DNA from: Bog-756 sp963718405
GTDB taxonomy: Bacteria > Actinomycetota > Acidimicrobiia > Acidimicrobiales > RAAP-2
NCBI GenBank assembly: GCA_963718405.1
Contig: CAVQYZ010000002.1
Span: forward strand, 186,001 to 250,000
Length of the DNA: 64,000 nucleotides
Direction of reading: 5' to 3'
This document shows, piece by piece, positions 1-11,093 of this stretch. The notes beneath the pieces are model-generated. The model made no database searches, was not told where the DNA came from, and saw only the letters and a list, made by a program, of their open reading frames with translations. A program made the translations under genes and the position numbers. The first letter of the stretch is position 1. Every line of letters begins with the position of its first letter.

Positions 1-1
1 G

Positions 2-1510
2 GTGGTGTGCGTGGTCATCGGGGTGGTGGCCATGATCCTGCGCCGCAACCGGGTGGCCCTGTTCATAGCAGCCATGGGCGCCTTCTCGGCGGCAGCCATC
101 TGCCTTGACCCCCAGGGGAAGTTGTACAACGTCCGGTTCCTCCCGCTGTGGTTCCTGTGCATGTACCTGATGGCGGGCTACGCCCTGTTCGAGTGCGTGG
201 CCGGTGTGGCCCGGTGGAACCGGCGGCGGCGCCTCGATCTGTGGGTGGGCGTCATCCGCCAACGGCTGACGGTGGTGGCCGGGATGCCGTGGCAGCCCGG
301 CATGCGGATCAGCCGGCACCGCCGACCCCGGCCGTCGGGGAACCCTCCGGGGTCCGTGGTGGGGCCGATCATCGCCCTGGCGGCGGCGTGCCTGGTGGTG
401 GTGCCACCCCTGGTGCTGCCGGCCCAGACCATGAGCGCCATCGGGATCACGGTGGGGGCCAACCAGCCCAGCGCCTGGGCCGACTGGAACTACACCGGCT
501 ACGAGGGCAAGCCCGACTTCCCCGAGTACAAGGCGGTGATCAAGATGATGGCCAAGGTCGGCACGGCCCAGGGGTGCGGGCGGGCCATGTGGGAGTACGA
601 CCCGTCCCTCAACCGGTTCGGCACCACCATGGCGCTGATGCTGCTGCCGTACTGGACCAACGGTTGCGTCGATTCGATGGAGGGCCTCCTCTTCGAGTCG
701 TCGGCCAGCACGCCGTACCACTTCATCAACCAGAACGAGCTGTCGGTCAACCCCTCCGACGCCGTCAACAGCAGCGATTTCGAGTACCTGGGACTGAACA
801 TCCCCCTCGGCATCCAGCACCTCCAGCTACTCGGGGTGCGCTACTTCCTGGCCTCGTCGGCCACCGTGGAGGCCGCCGCGGCCCAGGATCCCAACCTGAC
901 CCAGGTGGCCTCCTCGGGACCGTGGGACACCAGCTACAACGGCCAGACCCTGCACACCACGTGGAAGGTCTACAAGATCGGTGACTCGTCGATCATCAAG
1001 CCCCTGACCGACCAGCCTGTGGTGTGGACCGGGGTCAAGCCGGCCCAGACCACCTGGTTGAAGCCTTCGGCCACCTGGTACGACACCCCGTCCGAGTGGA
1101 ACGTGGTCCCCGCCGCCGGAGGGCCGGCCAACTGGGCCCGGGTGCCGACCACCGACGTCGATCCCAAGGCGGTGCCCGAGCCGGCCACCACGGTGTCGAA
1201 CATCACCCAGACCGACAGCTCGGTCTCCTTCCACGTGAGCCGGACCGGCACACCGGTGGAGGTCAAGATCTCCTACTTCCCCAACTGGCAGGCCAGCGGG
1301 GCCGAGGGTCCCTGGCGGGTGGCCCCCAACCTGATGGTGGTGGTGCCGACCAGCCACCAGGTGACCCTGACCTACGGCAGCACCGGGTCCGACAAGGTCG
1401 GAGAGCTCATGACCCTGGCCGCCGTGGTGGCCATCGTGGCCCTGTTCATTGGGGGTCGGCGGGCCCGGCGCCGGCGGACCCGCTCCGGCGTCGCCGACGT
1501 CAGGTCCTGA
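2..1510 (+). CDS. C-terminal part of a large multi-pass membrane protein
   Basis: The frame is open from the window edge, so the N-terminus is missing. Three membrane segments lie in the first 65 residues and a fourth at about 118-140. A long extracytoplasmic domain rich in W, Y, P and T follows (about 140-460). A last membrane segment at about 470-487 is followed by a basic tail (RRARRRRTR). This is the layout of the big actinobacterial membrane proteins annotated as 6-pyruvoyl-tetrahydropterin-synthase-related or YfhO-like, which are often suspected to be lipid-linked sugar transferases. No catalytic motif falls in the visible part, so a role in cell-envelope glycan assembly is inference, mildly supported by the sugar-phosphate genes downstream. 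It ends 9 bases before the next start codon. Confidence 0.6.
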   Translation: MVCVVIGVVAMILRRNRVALFIAAMGAFSAAAICLDPQGKLYNVRFLPLWFLCMYLMAGYALFECVAGVARWNRRRRLDLWVGVIRQRLTVVAGMPWQPGMRISRHRRPRPSGNPPGSVVGPIIALAAACLVVVPPLVLPAQTMSAIGITVGANQPSAWADWNYTGYEGKPDFPEYKAVIKMMAKVGTAQGCGRAMWEYDPSLNRFGTTMALMLLPYWTNGCVDSMEGLLFESSASTPYHFINQNELSVNPSDAVNSSDFEYLGLNIPLGIQHLQLLGVRYFLASSATVEAAAAQDPNLTQVASSGPWDTSYNGQTLHTTWKVYKIGDSSIIKPLTDQPVVWTGVKPAQTTWLKPSATWYDTPSEWNVVPAAGGPANWARVPTTDVDPKAVPEPATTVSNITQTDSSVSFHVSRTGTPVEVKISYFPNWQASGAEGPWRVAPNLMVVVPTSHQVTLTYGSTGSDKVGELMTLAAVVAIVALFIGGRRARRRRTRSGVADVRS

Positions 1511-1519
1511 CGGGGGCCG

Positions 1520-2309
1520 GTGGTGGCCCGGACGCTCGGGATGTTCCCGCTGTCCACCGTGCTCTTCCCGCACGCCTCGCTTCCGCTGCATGTGTTCGAG
1601 GAGCGGTACCGGGCCCTGATGGCCGACTGCCTGGCCGGGGACGGGGAGTTCGGCGTGGTCCTCATCTCCCGCGGCTCCGAGGTCGGGGGCGGGGATCAGC
1701 GGGTCGAGGTGGGCACGGTGGCCCGGCTCACCGAGGTGGCCGGGTTGGATGACGGCCGGATGCTGGTGATGAGCCAGGGGAGGGGGCGGATCCTGATCGA
1801 GCGGTGGCTGGACGACGACCCGTACCCCCGGGCCGTGGTCGAAGAGCTGGTGGAAGTGCTCCCCGGCGACCCCGGCGACCCCGGCATCGCCGCTCCCGCC
1901 CTCACGGCGGCGGAGGCCGCGCTACGTAGATTGCGGTCCCTCCTCTCCGAGCTGGGGGAGGTTCCGGCCCTGGCTCACGATCTCGACATCGGCGGTGACC
2001 CGGACGAGACCGGGTGGCATCTGTGCCAGCTGGCCCCGCTCACCGTGCTCGATCGCCAGCACCTGCTGGCCTGCTCCGATCTCACTGTCCGGATGGGACT
2101 GCTGGCCGAGTTGTGCACGGCCCTGGCGGGTGACGTGGTCCGGCTGCTGGCCCAGGGCGGGGGCGGGGGCGATGGTGGGGGCGCGGGCGGCGGGGGCCGG
2201 GGCGCGGGCTGGGGCGAGGGCCGGGCCACCGGGGGTCCGGGCCGGGCCGGAGACACCGGGCGGTCCCGACCGGGGCGGGGGTCACAAGGGGCCAGGACCG
2301 GCTGGGTAG
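1520..2309 (+). CDS. LON substrate-binding-domain protein, apparent frameshift near the 3' end
   Basis: A stand-alone LON N-terminal domain with no ATPase or protease part. Residues 8-31 carry the family hallmark (MFPLSTVLFP, then LPLHVFEERYR), followed by EFGVVLI and VGTVARLTEV. Such proteins are thought to bind unfolded substrates; their exact role is unknown. GTG 1520 is used as start; ATG 1541 at MFPLS is the alternative. The conserved domain ends around nt 2150. A G-rich, low-complexity stretch (2155-2290) follows, after which the starting frame has no stop until 3472 and would run over manB in the wrong frame. The +1 frame stops at TAG 2307-2309, just before the manB ATG, so I infer one extra base in the G-rich stretch and place the end at 2309. 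Confidence 0.6.
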
Positions 2310-2321
2310 GATGGCCCGGCC

Positions 2322-4016
2322 ATGACCACCCTTGCCGACGTCTTCAAGGCCTACGACATTCGCGGCGTGGTCCCGGACCAGCTCGACGCGGTCAAGTTCC
2401 GGGCCATCGGAGTGGCCGTGGCCCGCTTCACCGGCGGGCCGACCTTGTTGGTGGCCCGGGACATGCGGGAGTCGGGGGTCGAACTGTCCCAGGCGTTCTC
2501 CGAGGGGGTTCGCTCCGAGGGGGTGGAGGTCATCGACCTGGGCCTGGGCTCGACGGACATGCTCTACTTCGCGGCCGGAAGCCTCGACGCCCCGGGGGCC
2601 ATGTTCACGGCGTCCCACAACCCGGCCCGCTACAACGGTCTCAAGCTGTGCCTGGCCGGGGCCCGCCCCATCGGACGGGACACCGGGTTGAACGAGATCC
2701 AGTCCACGGCCGAGGCCCTGTTGGACGAGTGGGGCACCGGGGGGCCGGCCACGCTGACCCCGACCGCCCCTTCCGTGGACCGCTCGGTGCTCGAGGAGTA
2801 CGCCACCCATGTCCGCTCCTTCGTCGACGTCGGGGCACTGGCGCCCCTGCGGGTGGTGGCCGACACCGCCAACGGCATGGGTGGGCTGGTGGCACCCAAG
2901 GTCTTCGAGGGCCTGCCCTTCGAGGTGGCCATCCTCTTTCCCGAGCTGGACGGGAACTTCCCGAACCACCCGGCCGATCCCATCCAACCGGAGAACCTGG
3001 TGGCTCTGAAGGAGGCGGTGCAGGCCGCCGGGGCCGACGTCGGCCTGGCCTTCGACGGCGATGCCGACCGGGTGTTCCTGGTCGACGAGAAGTCCCAGAC
3101 GGTGTCGGGCTCGCTGACCACCGCCCTGGTGGCCTCGTCCATGCTGGACAAGCACCCCGGGTCCACCGTCCTCTACAACTGCATCTGCTCCCGGGTGGTC
3201 CCCGAGGTCATCGCCGAAAAGGGCGGTGTGGGCATCCGGACCAAGGTGGGCCACAGCTACATCAAGCAGGTGATGGCGGACACCGGGGCCATCTTCGGCG
3301 GCGAGCACTCGGGCCACTACTACTTCCGGGACAACTACCGCGCCGACTCGGGCATCATTGCCGCCATGGTGGTCCTCGAGCTGCTGAGCGTGACCGGCTC
3401 CCCGCTCTCCGAGCTGCTGGAGCCGTTCCGGCGCTACGCCGACTCGGGCGAGATCAACACCGAGGTCGGTAATCCGGCCAAGGTGGTGGAGGCCATGGCC
3501 ACCGAGGTGGAGGCGGCCGGAGGGGAGCTCGGGTTGGCCGACCGGTTGGACGGCCTGACCGTGGACCGGGGCGACTGGTGGTTCAACCTGCGCCCGTCGA
3601 ACACCGAGCCCCTCCTGCGGCTCAACGTGGAGGCTCCCGACGAGGAGTCCTTGGCCCGACATGTGGCTGAGGTCCGCTCCGACATCGACCGGCTGCAAGG
3701 AGGCCTGACCGTGGCAGGCACGACCAGACAGGCGACCGGACAGGACGGTCCGACCAGAGAGGAATGCACCATGACGCTCGACCCGCTCCTGATCGAGGTG
3801 CTGGCGTGTCCGCAGGACAAAGGCCCGTTGCTGTACTTCGCCGACGAGGATCGGCTCTACAACCCCCGCCTCAAGCGGAGCTATGAAGTGCGCGACGGGA
3901 TTCCGGTCATGCTGATCGACGAGGCCACCACAGTTGATGACGCCGAGCACGCCCGTCTGACCGCCAAGGCGGAAGCGGGCGGGGCCCAGACCACCGGCGA
4001 GCCGGCCGGGTCGTGA
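2322..4016 (+). CDS. manB: Phosphomannomutase/phosphoglucomutase fused to a Trm112-like domain
   Basis: Alpha-D-phosphohexomutase interconverting mannose-6-P and mannose-1-P (or the glucose pair). All four domain signatures are present: TASHNP with the phosphoserine Ser98 (96-101), the metal loop DGDADR (245-250), the sugar loop GGEHSGH (326-332) and the phosphate-binding RPSNTEP (424-430). The mutase ends near residue 465. A short linker leads, in the same frame, into an 81-residue Trm112/YcaR-like domain (484-564: LACPQDKGPL, then RDGIPVMLIDEA). These are normally separate neighbouring genes. Here no stop separates them, yet an AGAGGA ribosome site sits just before an internal ATG at 3771. 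The next gene overlaps by 4 bases (GTGA), so translation is probably coupled. Confidence 0.9.
   Translation: MTTLADVFKAYDIRGVVPDQLDAVKFRAIGVAVARFTGGPTLLVARDMRESGVELSQAFSEGVRSEGVEVIDLGLGSTDMLYFAAGSLDAPGAMFTASHNPARYNGLKLCLAGARPIGRDTGLNEIQSTAEALLDEWGTGGPATLTPTAPSVDRSVLEEYATHVRSFVDVGALAPLRVVADTANGMGGLVAPKVFEGLPFEVAILFPELDGNFPNHPADPIQPENLVALKEAVQAAGADVGLAFDGDADRVFLVDEKSQTVSGSLTTALVASSMLDKHPGSTVLYNCICSRVVPEVIAEKGGVGIRTKVGHSYIKQVMADTGAIFGGEHSGHYYFRDNYRADSGIIAAMVVLELLSVTGSPLSELLEPFRRYADSGEINTEVGNPAKVVEAMATEVEAAGGELGLADRLDGLTVDRGDWWFNLRPSNTEPLLRLNVEAPDEESLARHVAEVRSDIDRLQGGLTVAGTTRQATGQDGPTREECTMTLDPLLIEVLACPQDKGPLLYFADEDRLYNPRLKRSYEVRDGIPVMLIDEATTVDDAEHARLTAKAEAGGAQTTGEPAGS
3771..4016 (+). CDS. Trm112-like (YcaR/UPF0434) protein, possible internal start inside the manB frame
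   Basis: The last 81 codons of the manB frame can also be translated alone. ATG 3771 is preceded by AGAGGA at 3759-3764, a good ribosome-binding spacing, and the product begins exactly where Trm112/YcaR-type proteins begin (MTLDPLLIEVLACPQDK). Only one cysteine is kept, at the first CPxxK position. The family is small and zinc-ribbon-like, and in actinobacteria sits between manB and the Pgi/Pmi gene, as here. Whether the cell makes the fusion, the free protein or both cannot be read from the sequence. Confidence 0.5.
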   Translation: MTLDPLLIEVLACPQDKGPLLYFADEDRLYNPRLKRSYEVRDGIPVMLIDEATTVDDAEHARLTAKAEAGGAQTTGEPAGS

Positions 4017-5092
4017 CCGTCACGGGAGGCGGCTCGGCCGCCACGGCGACGTCTCCGCTGGCGGTGGACTCCCTGGACATGTGGGGTGCAGCCACCGGGC
4101 TGCCCGAGCAGGTCGAGGCGGCGGTCAGCGCGGCTCGAGGCATCGAGGGCCTCCCCCGGCACGACCGGGTGGAGAACGTGGTGGTGCTGGGCATGGGAGG
4201 AAGCGGCTTCGCCGGCAACGTGTTGGCCGCGGCGGCCGCACCGTTCATGCCCGTGCCGGTCACGGTGGTCAAGGGCTACCAGCCGCCCGACTACGTGGGA
4301 ACCGGGTCGCTGGTCTTCGCCATCTCCTTCTCGGGCGACACCGAGGAGACGGTGGAGGCCGCTGCCGCGGCCTACGAGGCCGGGGCCTCGTTGGTCGTCG
4401 TGGCCGGCGGTGGTGCCCTGGTCAACCTGGCCGGTGAGTGGGACGTCCCGGTGGTCCATCTCCCCGGTGGCATCCCCCAGCCCCGGGCGGCTTTGGGGGC
4501 CCTGGCCATCCCCCCGCTGGTGGTGCTGGAGGAGATCGGGCTGTTCCCGGGGGCGCTGCAGTGGGTGGACCAGGCGGTCAGCCAGCTCCGGTTCCGGCGT
4601 AACGAACTAATCCGGCCGGGCAGCAGTGCCGAGGAGGTGGCTCGTCGCATCGGCCGGACCATTCCCCTCATCCACAGCTCCGCCGACCTCGGTGCCGCCG
4701 CGGCCCTGCGGTGGAAGTGCCAGATCAACGAGAACGCCAAGACCCCGGCCTTCTACAACGTCTATCCCGAGCTGTGTCACAACGAGCTGGCCGGCTGGGG
4801 TCAGAACGGTGACGCCACCCGACAGCTGATCACCCTGGTCAATCTGCGTCACGACGCCGAACACCCCCAGGTGAGCAGGCGTTTCGACCTGGTGGCCGAG
4901 GTCTTGCGAGAAGTGGTGGCCGAGATCATCGAGGTTCGGGCTGCCGGCGAGGGAGACCTGGCCCAGCTCCTCGACCTGGCCATCATCGGCGACTTCGTCT
5001 CCCTGCACCTGGCCGCCCAGGAGGGCATCGATCCGGGCCCGATCCCGGTGCTCGACGAGCTCAAGGCCCAGCTCACCTCCGGCGCCCACTGA
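4013..5092 (+). CDS. Bifunctional phosphoglucose/phosphomannose isomerase (SIS-domain family)
   Basis: Double SIS-domain isomerase converting fructose-6-P to glucose-6-P or mannose-6-P, thereby feeding the mutase encoded upstream. The 359-residue length is usual for the archaeal/actinobacterial Pgi/Pmi family. Visible motifs are GMGGSG (60-65), the phosphate-binding SFSGDTEET (105-113) and YPELCHNELAGW (251-262) with the catalytic Glu/His region. The start is GTG 4013, overlapping the preceding stop by 4 bases, so it is in an operon with manB. A strong hairpin about 135 bases after the stop may end the transcript. Confidence 0.9.
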   Translation: MTVTGGGSAATATSPLAVDSLDMWGAATGLPEQVEAAVSAARGIEGLPRHDRVENVVVLGMGGSGFAGNVLAAAAAPFMPVPVTVVKGYQPPDYVGTGSLVFAISFSGDTEETVEAAAAAYEAGASLVVVAGGGALVNLAGEWDVPVVHLPGGIPQPRAALGALAIPPLVVLEEIGLFPGALQWVDQAVSQLRFRRNELIRPGSSAEEVARRIGRTIPLIHSSADLGAAAALRWKCQINENAKTPAFYNVYPELCHNELAGWGQNGDATRQLITLVNLRHDAEHPQVSRRFDLVAEVLREVVAEIIEVRAAGEGDLAQLLDLAIIGDFVSLHLAAQEGIDPGPIPVLDELKAQLTSGAH

Positions 5093-5227
5093 CCGCTCCG
5101 AGGGCCCGGAGGGCCATGGAGGAACGGCTCCGGAGCGGACCCTGCGTCACAAAACCGTCACTGAGCAGTCACTTGGGCCGGCCTGAGCCGTCACCCCGCC
5201 AGCCGTCGCCCGTCGGGCATCCCCGTC

Positions 5228-5266
5228 CCTGTTCAAGGTATTGGACCTCTGAACAGGTATTTCTTC
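5228..5266 (+). terminator. Hairpin followed by a T-rich run, possible terminator of the manB operon
   Basis: CCTGTTC (5228-5234) pairs with GAACAGG (5251-5257). Inside, AGGT (5236-5239) pairs with ACCT (5245-5248) around a 5-base loop, so the arm is nearly continuous. It is followed by TATTTCTTCC. It lies in non-coding DNA between the isomerase gene and the structured RNA. The T run is interrupted, so intrinsic termination is only likely, not certain. Confidence 0.4.
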
Positions 5267-5354
5267 CCGATCGAGGTCCCTGGGATCCGGCCAGCCCGTA
5301 TTGCCGTTGCGTGACGCCTCGATAACAACCTCATGAACTCGTGGACCCGACCCC

Positions 5355-5388
5355 TGGAATTCGCGCCGACGGGGCGTACACTCCTTAG
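5355..5388 (+). promoter_or_regulatory. Candidate promoter for the RNA upstream of hpf
   Basis: A -10-like TACACT (5377-5382) lies 16 bases after TGGAAT (5355-5360). The predicted start at about 5389 coincides with the first base of the closing stem of the RNA described next. The -10 is good; the -35 is weak and may instead fit a GGAAT-type sigma factor. Confidence 0.35.
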
Positions 5389-5618
5389 GTGAGCTGCGAG
5401 CGGGTCTGTGGTTGCAAGTCGAGGCCAGTCGCAGGCAAAACGACCCACGTAAGGCAACTCGTGGTTGCTGATCATGGTGCGGCTTAGGAGTAAGACCTGC
5501 CCGTGGAGTTCCCGGCTGTCGGGGGCTGGCGGAGATGAGGTGAAGCGTGCCACAACGACTCCGAAGGGTGTACAGCCGGTGACGGTTGATGCCGCCGGAG
5601 CCGGGCCGCAACGCTCAC
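5389..5618 (+). ncRNA. Large structured RNA upstream of hpf/raiA (raiA-RNA candidate)
   Basis: About 230 bases with no convincing reading frame but clear long-range pairing. The closing stem is GTGAGC+TGCG (5389-5398) with CGCA (5607-5610) and GCTCAC (5613-5618), bulging only AC. Inside are GGGTC (5402-5406) with GACCC (5442-5446), and CCGGCTGT (5512-5519) with ACAGCCGG (5572-5579, a perfect 8 bp). Inside the last, GGAG (5531-5534) pairs with CTCC (5559-5562). Known: the raiA RNA motif is a structured RNA of roughly this size found upstream of raiA genes in Actinobacteria and in Clostridia. Position, size and a promoter at the 5' end all fit. I cannot run a covariance model, so the family name is inference while the structure is read directly. 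Confidence 0.6.
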
Positions 5619-5750
5619 TGCAGGCGAGTGTGGGGTCAAAGACCAGGTCAGCCGCACGCAGTTCACACCAATCATCCCTACGACCGATCAGGAGGACCGG
5701 CCGAAGTCAGAGGTAGCACCCCGAGAAACAACTACCAGGAGGTCGAGCAC

Positions 5751-6116
5751 GTGGACGTGGTCATCGCATACGGCAGGAGAATTGTGTCGGACGAAGTGAG
5801 GGCCCTGACCAAAGAGAAAGTCGGCCGGCTGGGCCACCTGTGTCCGGGCCTCGACCGTGCTGAAGTCCACTTCTCCGAGGAGCACAATCCGAGGATCGCC
5901 GATCGCGAGTGCTGCGAGGTGATCATCCTCGGCCACGGACGCTCCATCCGGGCCCGGGCGGCCGGGCCGGTTCCGCTGGTGGCGGTGGACCTGGTGGTCG
6001 AGAAGGTCGAGCACCAACTCGAAAAGACCAAGGGCCGGCTGGTCGGTCGGTCCCATCCCCGCCGCCGTCCGGCCAACTCGGTGTCGGTGCTGCGCGAGAA
6101 GGTGCGTACCGCCTGA
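5751..6116 (+). CDS. hpf: Ribosome hibernation promoting factor / RaiA-type protein (short form)
   Basis: S30AE-family protein of 121 residues that binds the 30S subunit and dimerises or silences ribosomes in stationary phase. The start MDVVIAYGRRI, the central SEEHNPRI and the acidic/basic alternation fit the family's beta-alpha-beta fold. A basic tail replaces the long-form C-terminal dimerisation domain, so this is a short form. GTG 5751 is chosen because CAGGAGGT lies 8 bases upstream; the frame could extend upstream but would enter the structured RNA. It sits directly before secA, as in many actinobacteria. Confidence 0.8.
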   Translation: MDVVIAYGRRIVSDEVRALTKEKVGRLGHLCPGLDRAEVHFSEEHNPRIADRECCEVIILGHGRSIRARAAGPVPLVAVDLVVEKVEHQLEKTKGRLVGRSHPRRRPANSVSVLREKVRTA

Positions 6117-6180
6117 AGGGTCAACGCCCGGTTGGAGTCAGGGGATGCGGTCCGGGCGCGCGGCATGGGCCGATCCCCTG

Positions 6181-6207
6181 CCGACGGTCCCGACGGTCCC
6201 GACGGGC
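6181..6207. repeat. Three 9-bp tandem repeats between hpf and secA
   Basis: CCGACGGTC occurs twice and then once as CCGACGGGC, followed by two further GACGGTAG copies before the secA start. A minor tandem repeat with no recognised function. Confidence 0.5.
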
Positions 6208-6252
6208 CCTGACGGTAGAGCCCTGGGGCGCCGACGGTAGAGTGAGGAACCC

Positions 6253-9027
<2,775 letters not shown>

Positions 9028-9028
9028 G

Positions 9029-10189
9029 ATGGCCCCGGACGGTCCCCGTCGAGGGACGGGTGGTGAGTCCGAGCGCGTCGACATTCCGGTGGCGCTGGAG
9101 TCGCTGAGCGAACGACTGGCCGAGGCCGGCCGCTTCCTGGGCCTCGATCAACTCCAGGAGCGGCGCGCCGAACTGGAGAAAGCCGCCTCCGAGCCCGGGC
9201 TGTGGGACGACGCCGACCATGCCCGTGAGGTCACCACCGAGCTGGGCCGGGTCAGCGAGGACCTCGACCAGCTGGCCGGTCTGGCCGACCAGCTGTCCGA
9301 CGCCCAGACCCTCAACGAGATGATGGAAGAGGAGGGTGACGACTCGCTCCGGTCGGAGATCGAGCAGATCATCGACGATCTCGATCGTCGGCTGCGCGCC
9401 CTCGAGCTGCGGTCGCTGTTCGCCGGCGAGTACGACGACGGCGACGCCGTGGCGGAGATCCATGCCGGAGCGGGCGGCACCGACGCCCAGGACTGGGCGG
9501 AGATGATGTTGCGGATGTACACGCGGTGGGCAGAGCGACGCGGCTTCGCCATCGAGGTCGAAGAGGCCACCGAGGGTCAGGAGGCCGGCCTGTTGTCGGC
9601 CACCTTCATCGTGAAGGGTCGCTACGCCTTCGGGCTGCTGGCCGCCGAACGCGGCGTCCACCGGCTGGTGCGCATCTCGCCGTTCGATGCCCAGCACCGC
9701 CGCCAGACCAGCTTCGCCTCCCTCGATGTCGTTCCGTTCCTCGAGGACGTCTCCGACGTGGTCGACATCGACGAGAAGGATCTCCGCGTCGACACCTACC
9801 GCTCGTCGGGCGCCGGCGGCCAGCACGTCAACAAGACCGACTCGGCGGTGCGCCTGACCCACCTGCCCACCGGCATCGTGGTGACCTGCCAGAACCAACG
9901 GAGCCAGACCCAGAACAAAGCCAAGGCCATGCAGGTACTGGGGGCCAAGCTGGCCGAGCGGCAGCGGGCCGAGCACCAGGCCACGTTGGACGAGCTCTCC
10001 GGAGACCGGACCGACAATGCCTGGGGGAACCAGATCCGCTCCTACGTGATGGCCCCGTACCAACTGGTCAAGGACCTGCGTACCAACCACGAGACCGGCA
10101 ACGTGGAGGCGGTGCTGGACGGTGATCTGGACGATTTCATCGAGGCTGAGCTGCGCCGCCGGGCCGAGGCCCGCCGCGCCGGGGCCTGA
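9029..10189 (+). CDS. prfB: Peptide chain release factor 2
   Basis: Terminates translation at UGA and UAA. The GGQ tripeptide that triggers peptide release is at 263-265 and the stop-codon-reading SPF at 217-219, which identifies RF2 rather than RF1. The length of 386 is slightly long because of an unconserved N-terminal stretch; a later start around residues 17-20 is possible. There is no in-frame UGA near the 5' end, so the programmed frameshift that autoregulates prfB in E. coli is absent. It lies one base behind secA. Confidence 0.95.
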   Translation: MAPDGPRRGTGGESERVDIPVALESLSERLAEAGRFLGLDQLQERRAELEKAASEPGLWDDADHAREVTTELGRVSEDLDQLAGLADQLSDAQTLNEMMEEEGDDSLRSEIEQIIDDLDRRLRALELRSLFAGEYDDGDAVAEIHAGAGGTDAQDWAEMMLRMYTRWAERRGFAIEVEEATEGQEAGLLSATFIVKGRYAFGLLAAERGVHRLVRISPFDAQHRRQTSFASLDVVPFLEDVSDVVDIDEKDLRVDTYRSSGAGGQHVNKTDSAVRLTHLPTGIVVTCQNQRSQTQNKAKAMQVLGAKLAERQRAEHQATLDELSGDRTDNAWGNQIRSYVMAPYQLVKDLRTNHETGNVEAVLDGDLDDFIEAELRRRAEARRAGA

Positions 10190-10313
10190 TCGGTCCTTCG
10201 CAGCGTCTTGGGAGGTCAGAGGGGTTGAACCAGCCTCTCGGGTCGGGAGGGGTAAGCTTGATCGGAATGGAAACCTGTAAAGACACGTTCCGTTCCGCCG
10301 TAACCCCCCTCTC

Positions 10314-11093
10314 ATGATCAAATTCGAGAACGTCACCAAGACGTACAAGGGATCCACCGTCGCCCTGGGCGATTTCTCCGTCGAGATCGACAAGGGGGAG
10401 TTCGTGTTCCTGGTGGGGCCGTCCGGATCCGGCAAGACCACCTTCATCCGCCTGCTGCTCCGCGAGGAGATGCCCGACTCCGGGCGGATCTGGGAAGCGG
10501 GCAAAGAGATCGGGCACCTGGCCAAGTGGAGGATCCCGTACCTGCGCCGCAACATCGGCTGCGTGTTCCAGGACTTCCGGCTCCTGCCCAACAAGACCGT
10601 CTTCGAAAACGTGGCCTTCGCCCTCGAGGTCATCGGACGGCCCAAGCACGTCATCGCGGCCCAGGTTCCCCAGGTCCTCGACCTGGTGGGCCTGTCCAAG
10701 AAGCGGGACAACCTCCCCCACGAGCTCTCCGGCGGTGAGCAGCAGCGGGTGGCGGTGGCCCGGGCCTTCGTGAACCGCCCACTGATCCTGTTGGCCGACG
10801 AGCCCACCGGCAACCTGGACCCCACCACCAGCCTCGGCATCATGCGGTTGCTCGACCGGATCAACCGCACCGGCACCACGGTGATCATCGCCACCCACGA
10901 CTCGGGCATGGTGGACCAGATGCGTCGTCGGGTCATCGAGTTGGACCGCGGTGTGCTGGTGCGGGACCAGGCCCACGGGGTGTACGGGATCGACAGTGCC
11001 ACGGCGGCGGCCGGAGCGGGATCGCCGTCCGGGGCCATGGCCGAGCAGATGCCCGTCGGTGACATGCCCGGAACTATCGCCGCCCGTTCCTGA
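10314..11093 (+). CDS. ftsE: Cell division ATP-binding protein FtsE
   Basis: ABC ATPase that works with FtsX at the division septum to activate cell-wall hydrolases. Walker A GPSGSGKT (35-42), signature LSGGEQQRV (138-146) and Walker B LILLADEP (157-164) are complete. The first 225 residues match typical FtsE; the last 30 are a variable tail. The stop overlaps the ftsX start (ATGA-type overlap at 11093). The 124-base gap before it holds no gene and could carry a promoter. Confidence 0.93.
   Translation: MIKFENVTKTYKGSTVALGDFSVEIDKGEFVFLVGPSGSGKTTFIRLLLREEMPDSGRIWEAGKEIGHLAKWRIPYLRRNIGCVFQDFRLLPNKTVFENVAFALEVIGRPKHVIAAQVPQVLDLVGLSKKRDNLPHELSGGEQQRVAVARAFVNRPLILLADEPTGNLDPTTSLGIMRLLDRINRTGTTVIIATHDSGMVDQMRRRVIELDRGVLVRDQAHGVYGIDSATAAAGAGSPSGAMAEQMPVGDMPGTIAARS

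Noticed and set aside
1520..3472. A single 650-residue LON protein spanning manB
   Set aside because: After residue 215 or so the translation is low-complexity G/R/P sequence that is just manB read out of frame.
2082..3950. A 622-codon minus-strand frame opposite manB
   Set aside because: Same antisense effect; manB on the plus strand has all catalytic motifs.
5116..5740. Several short frames (60-150 codons) on both strands upstream of hpf
   Set aside because: They have no consistent codon bias and lie across the paired regions of the RNA candidate.
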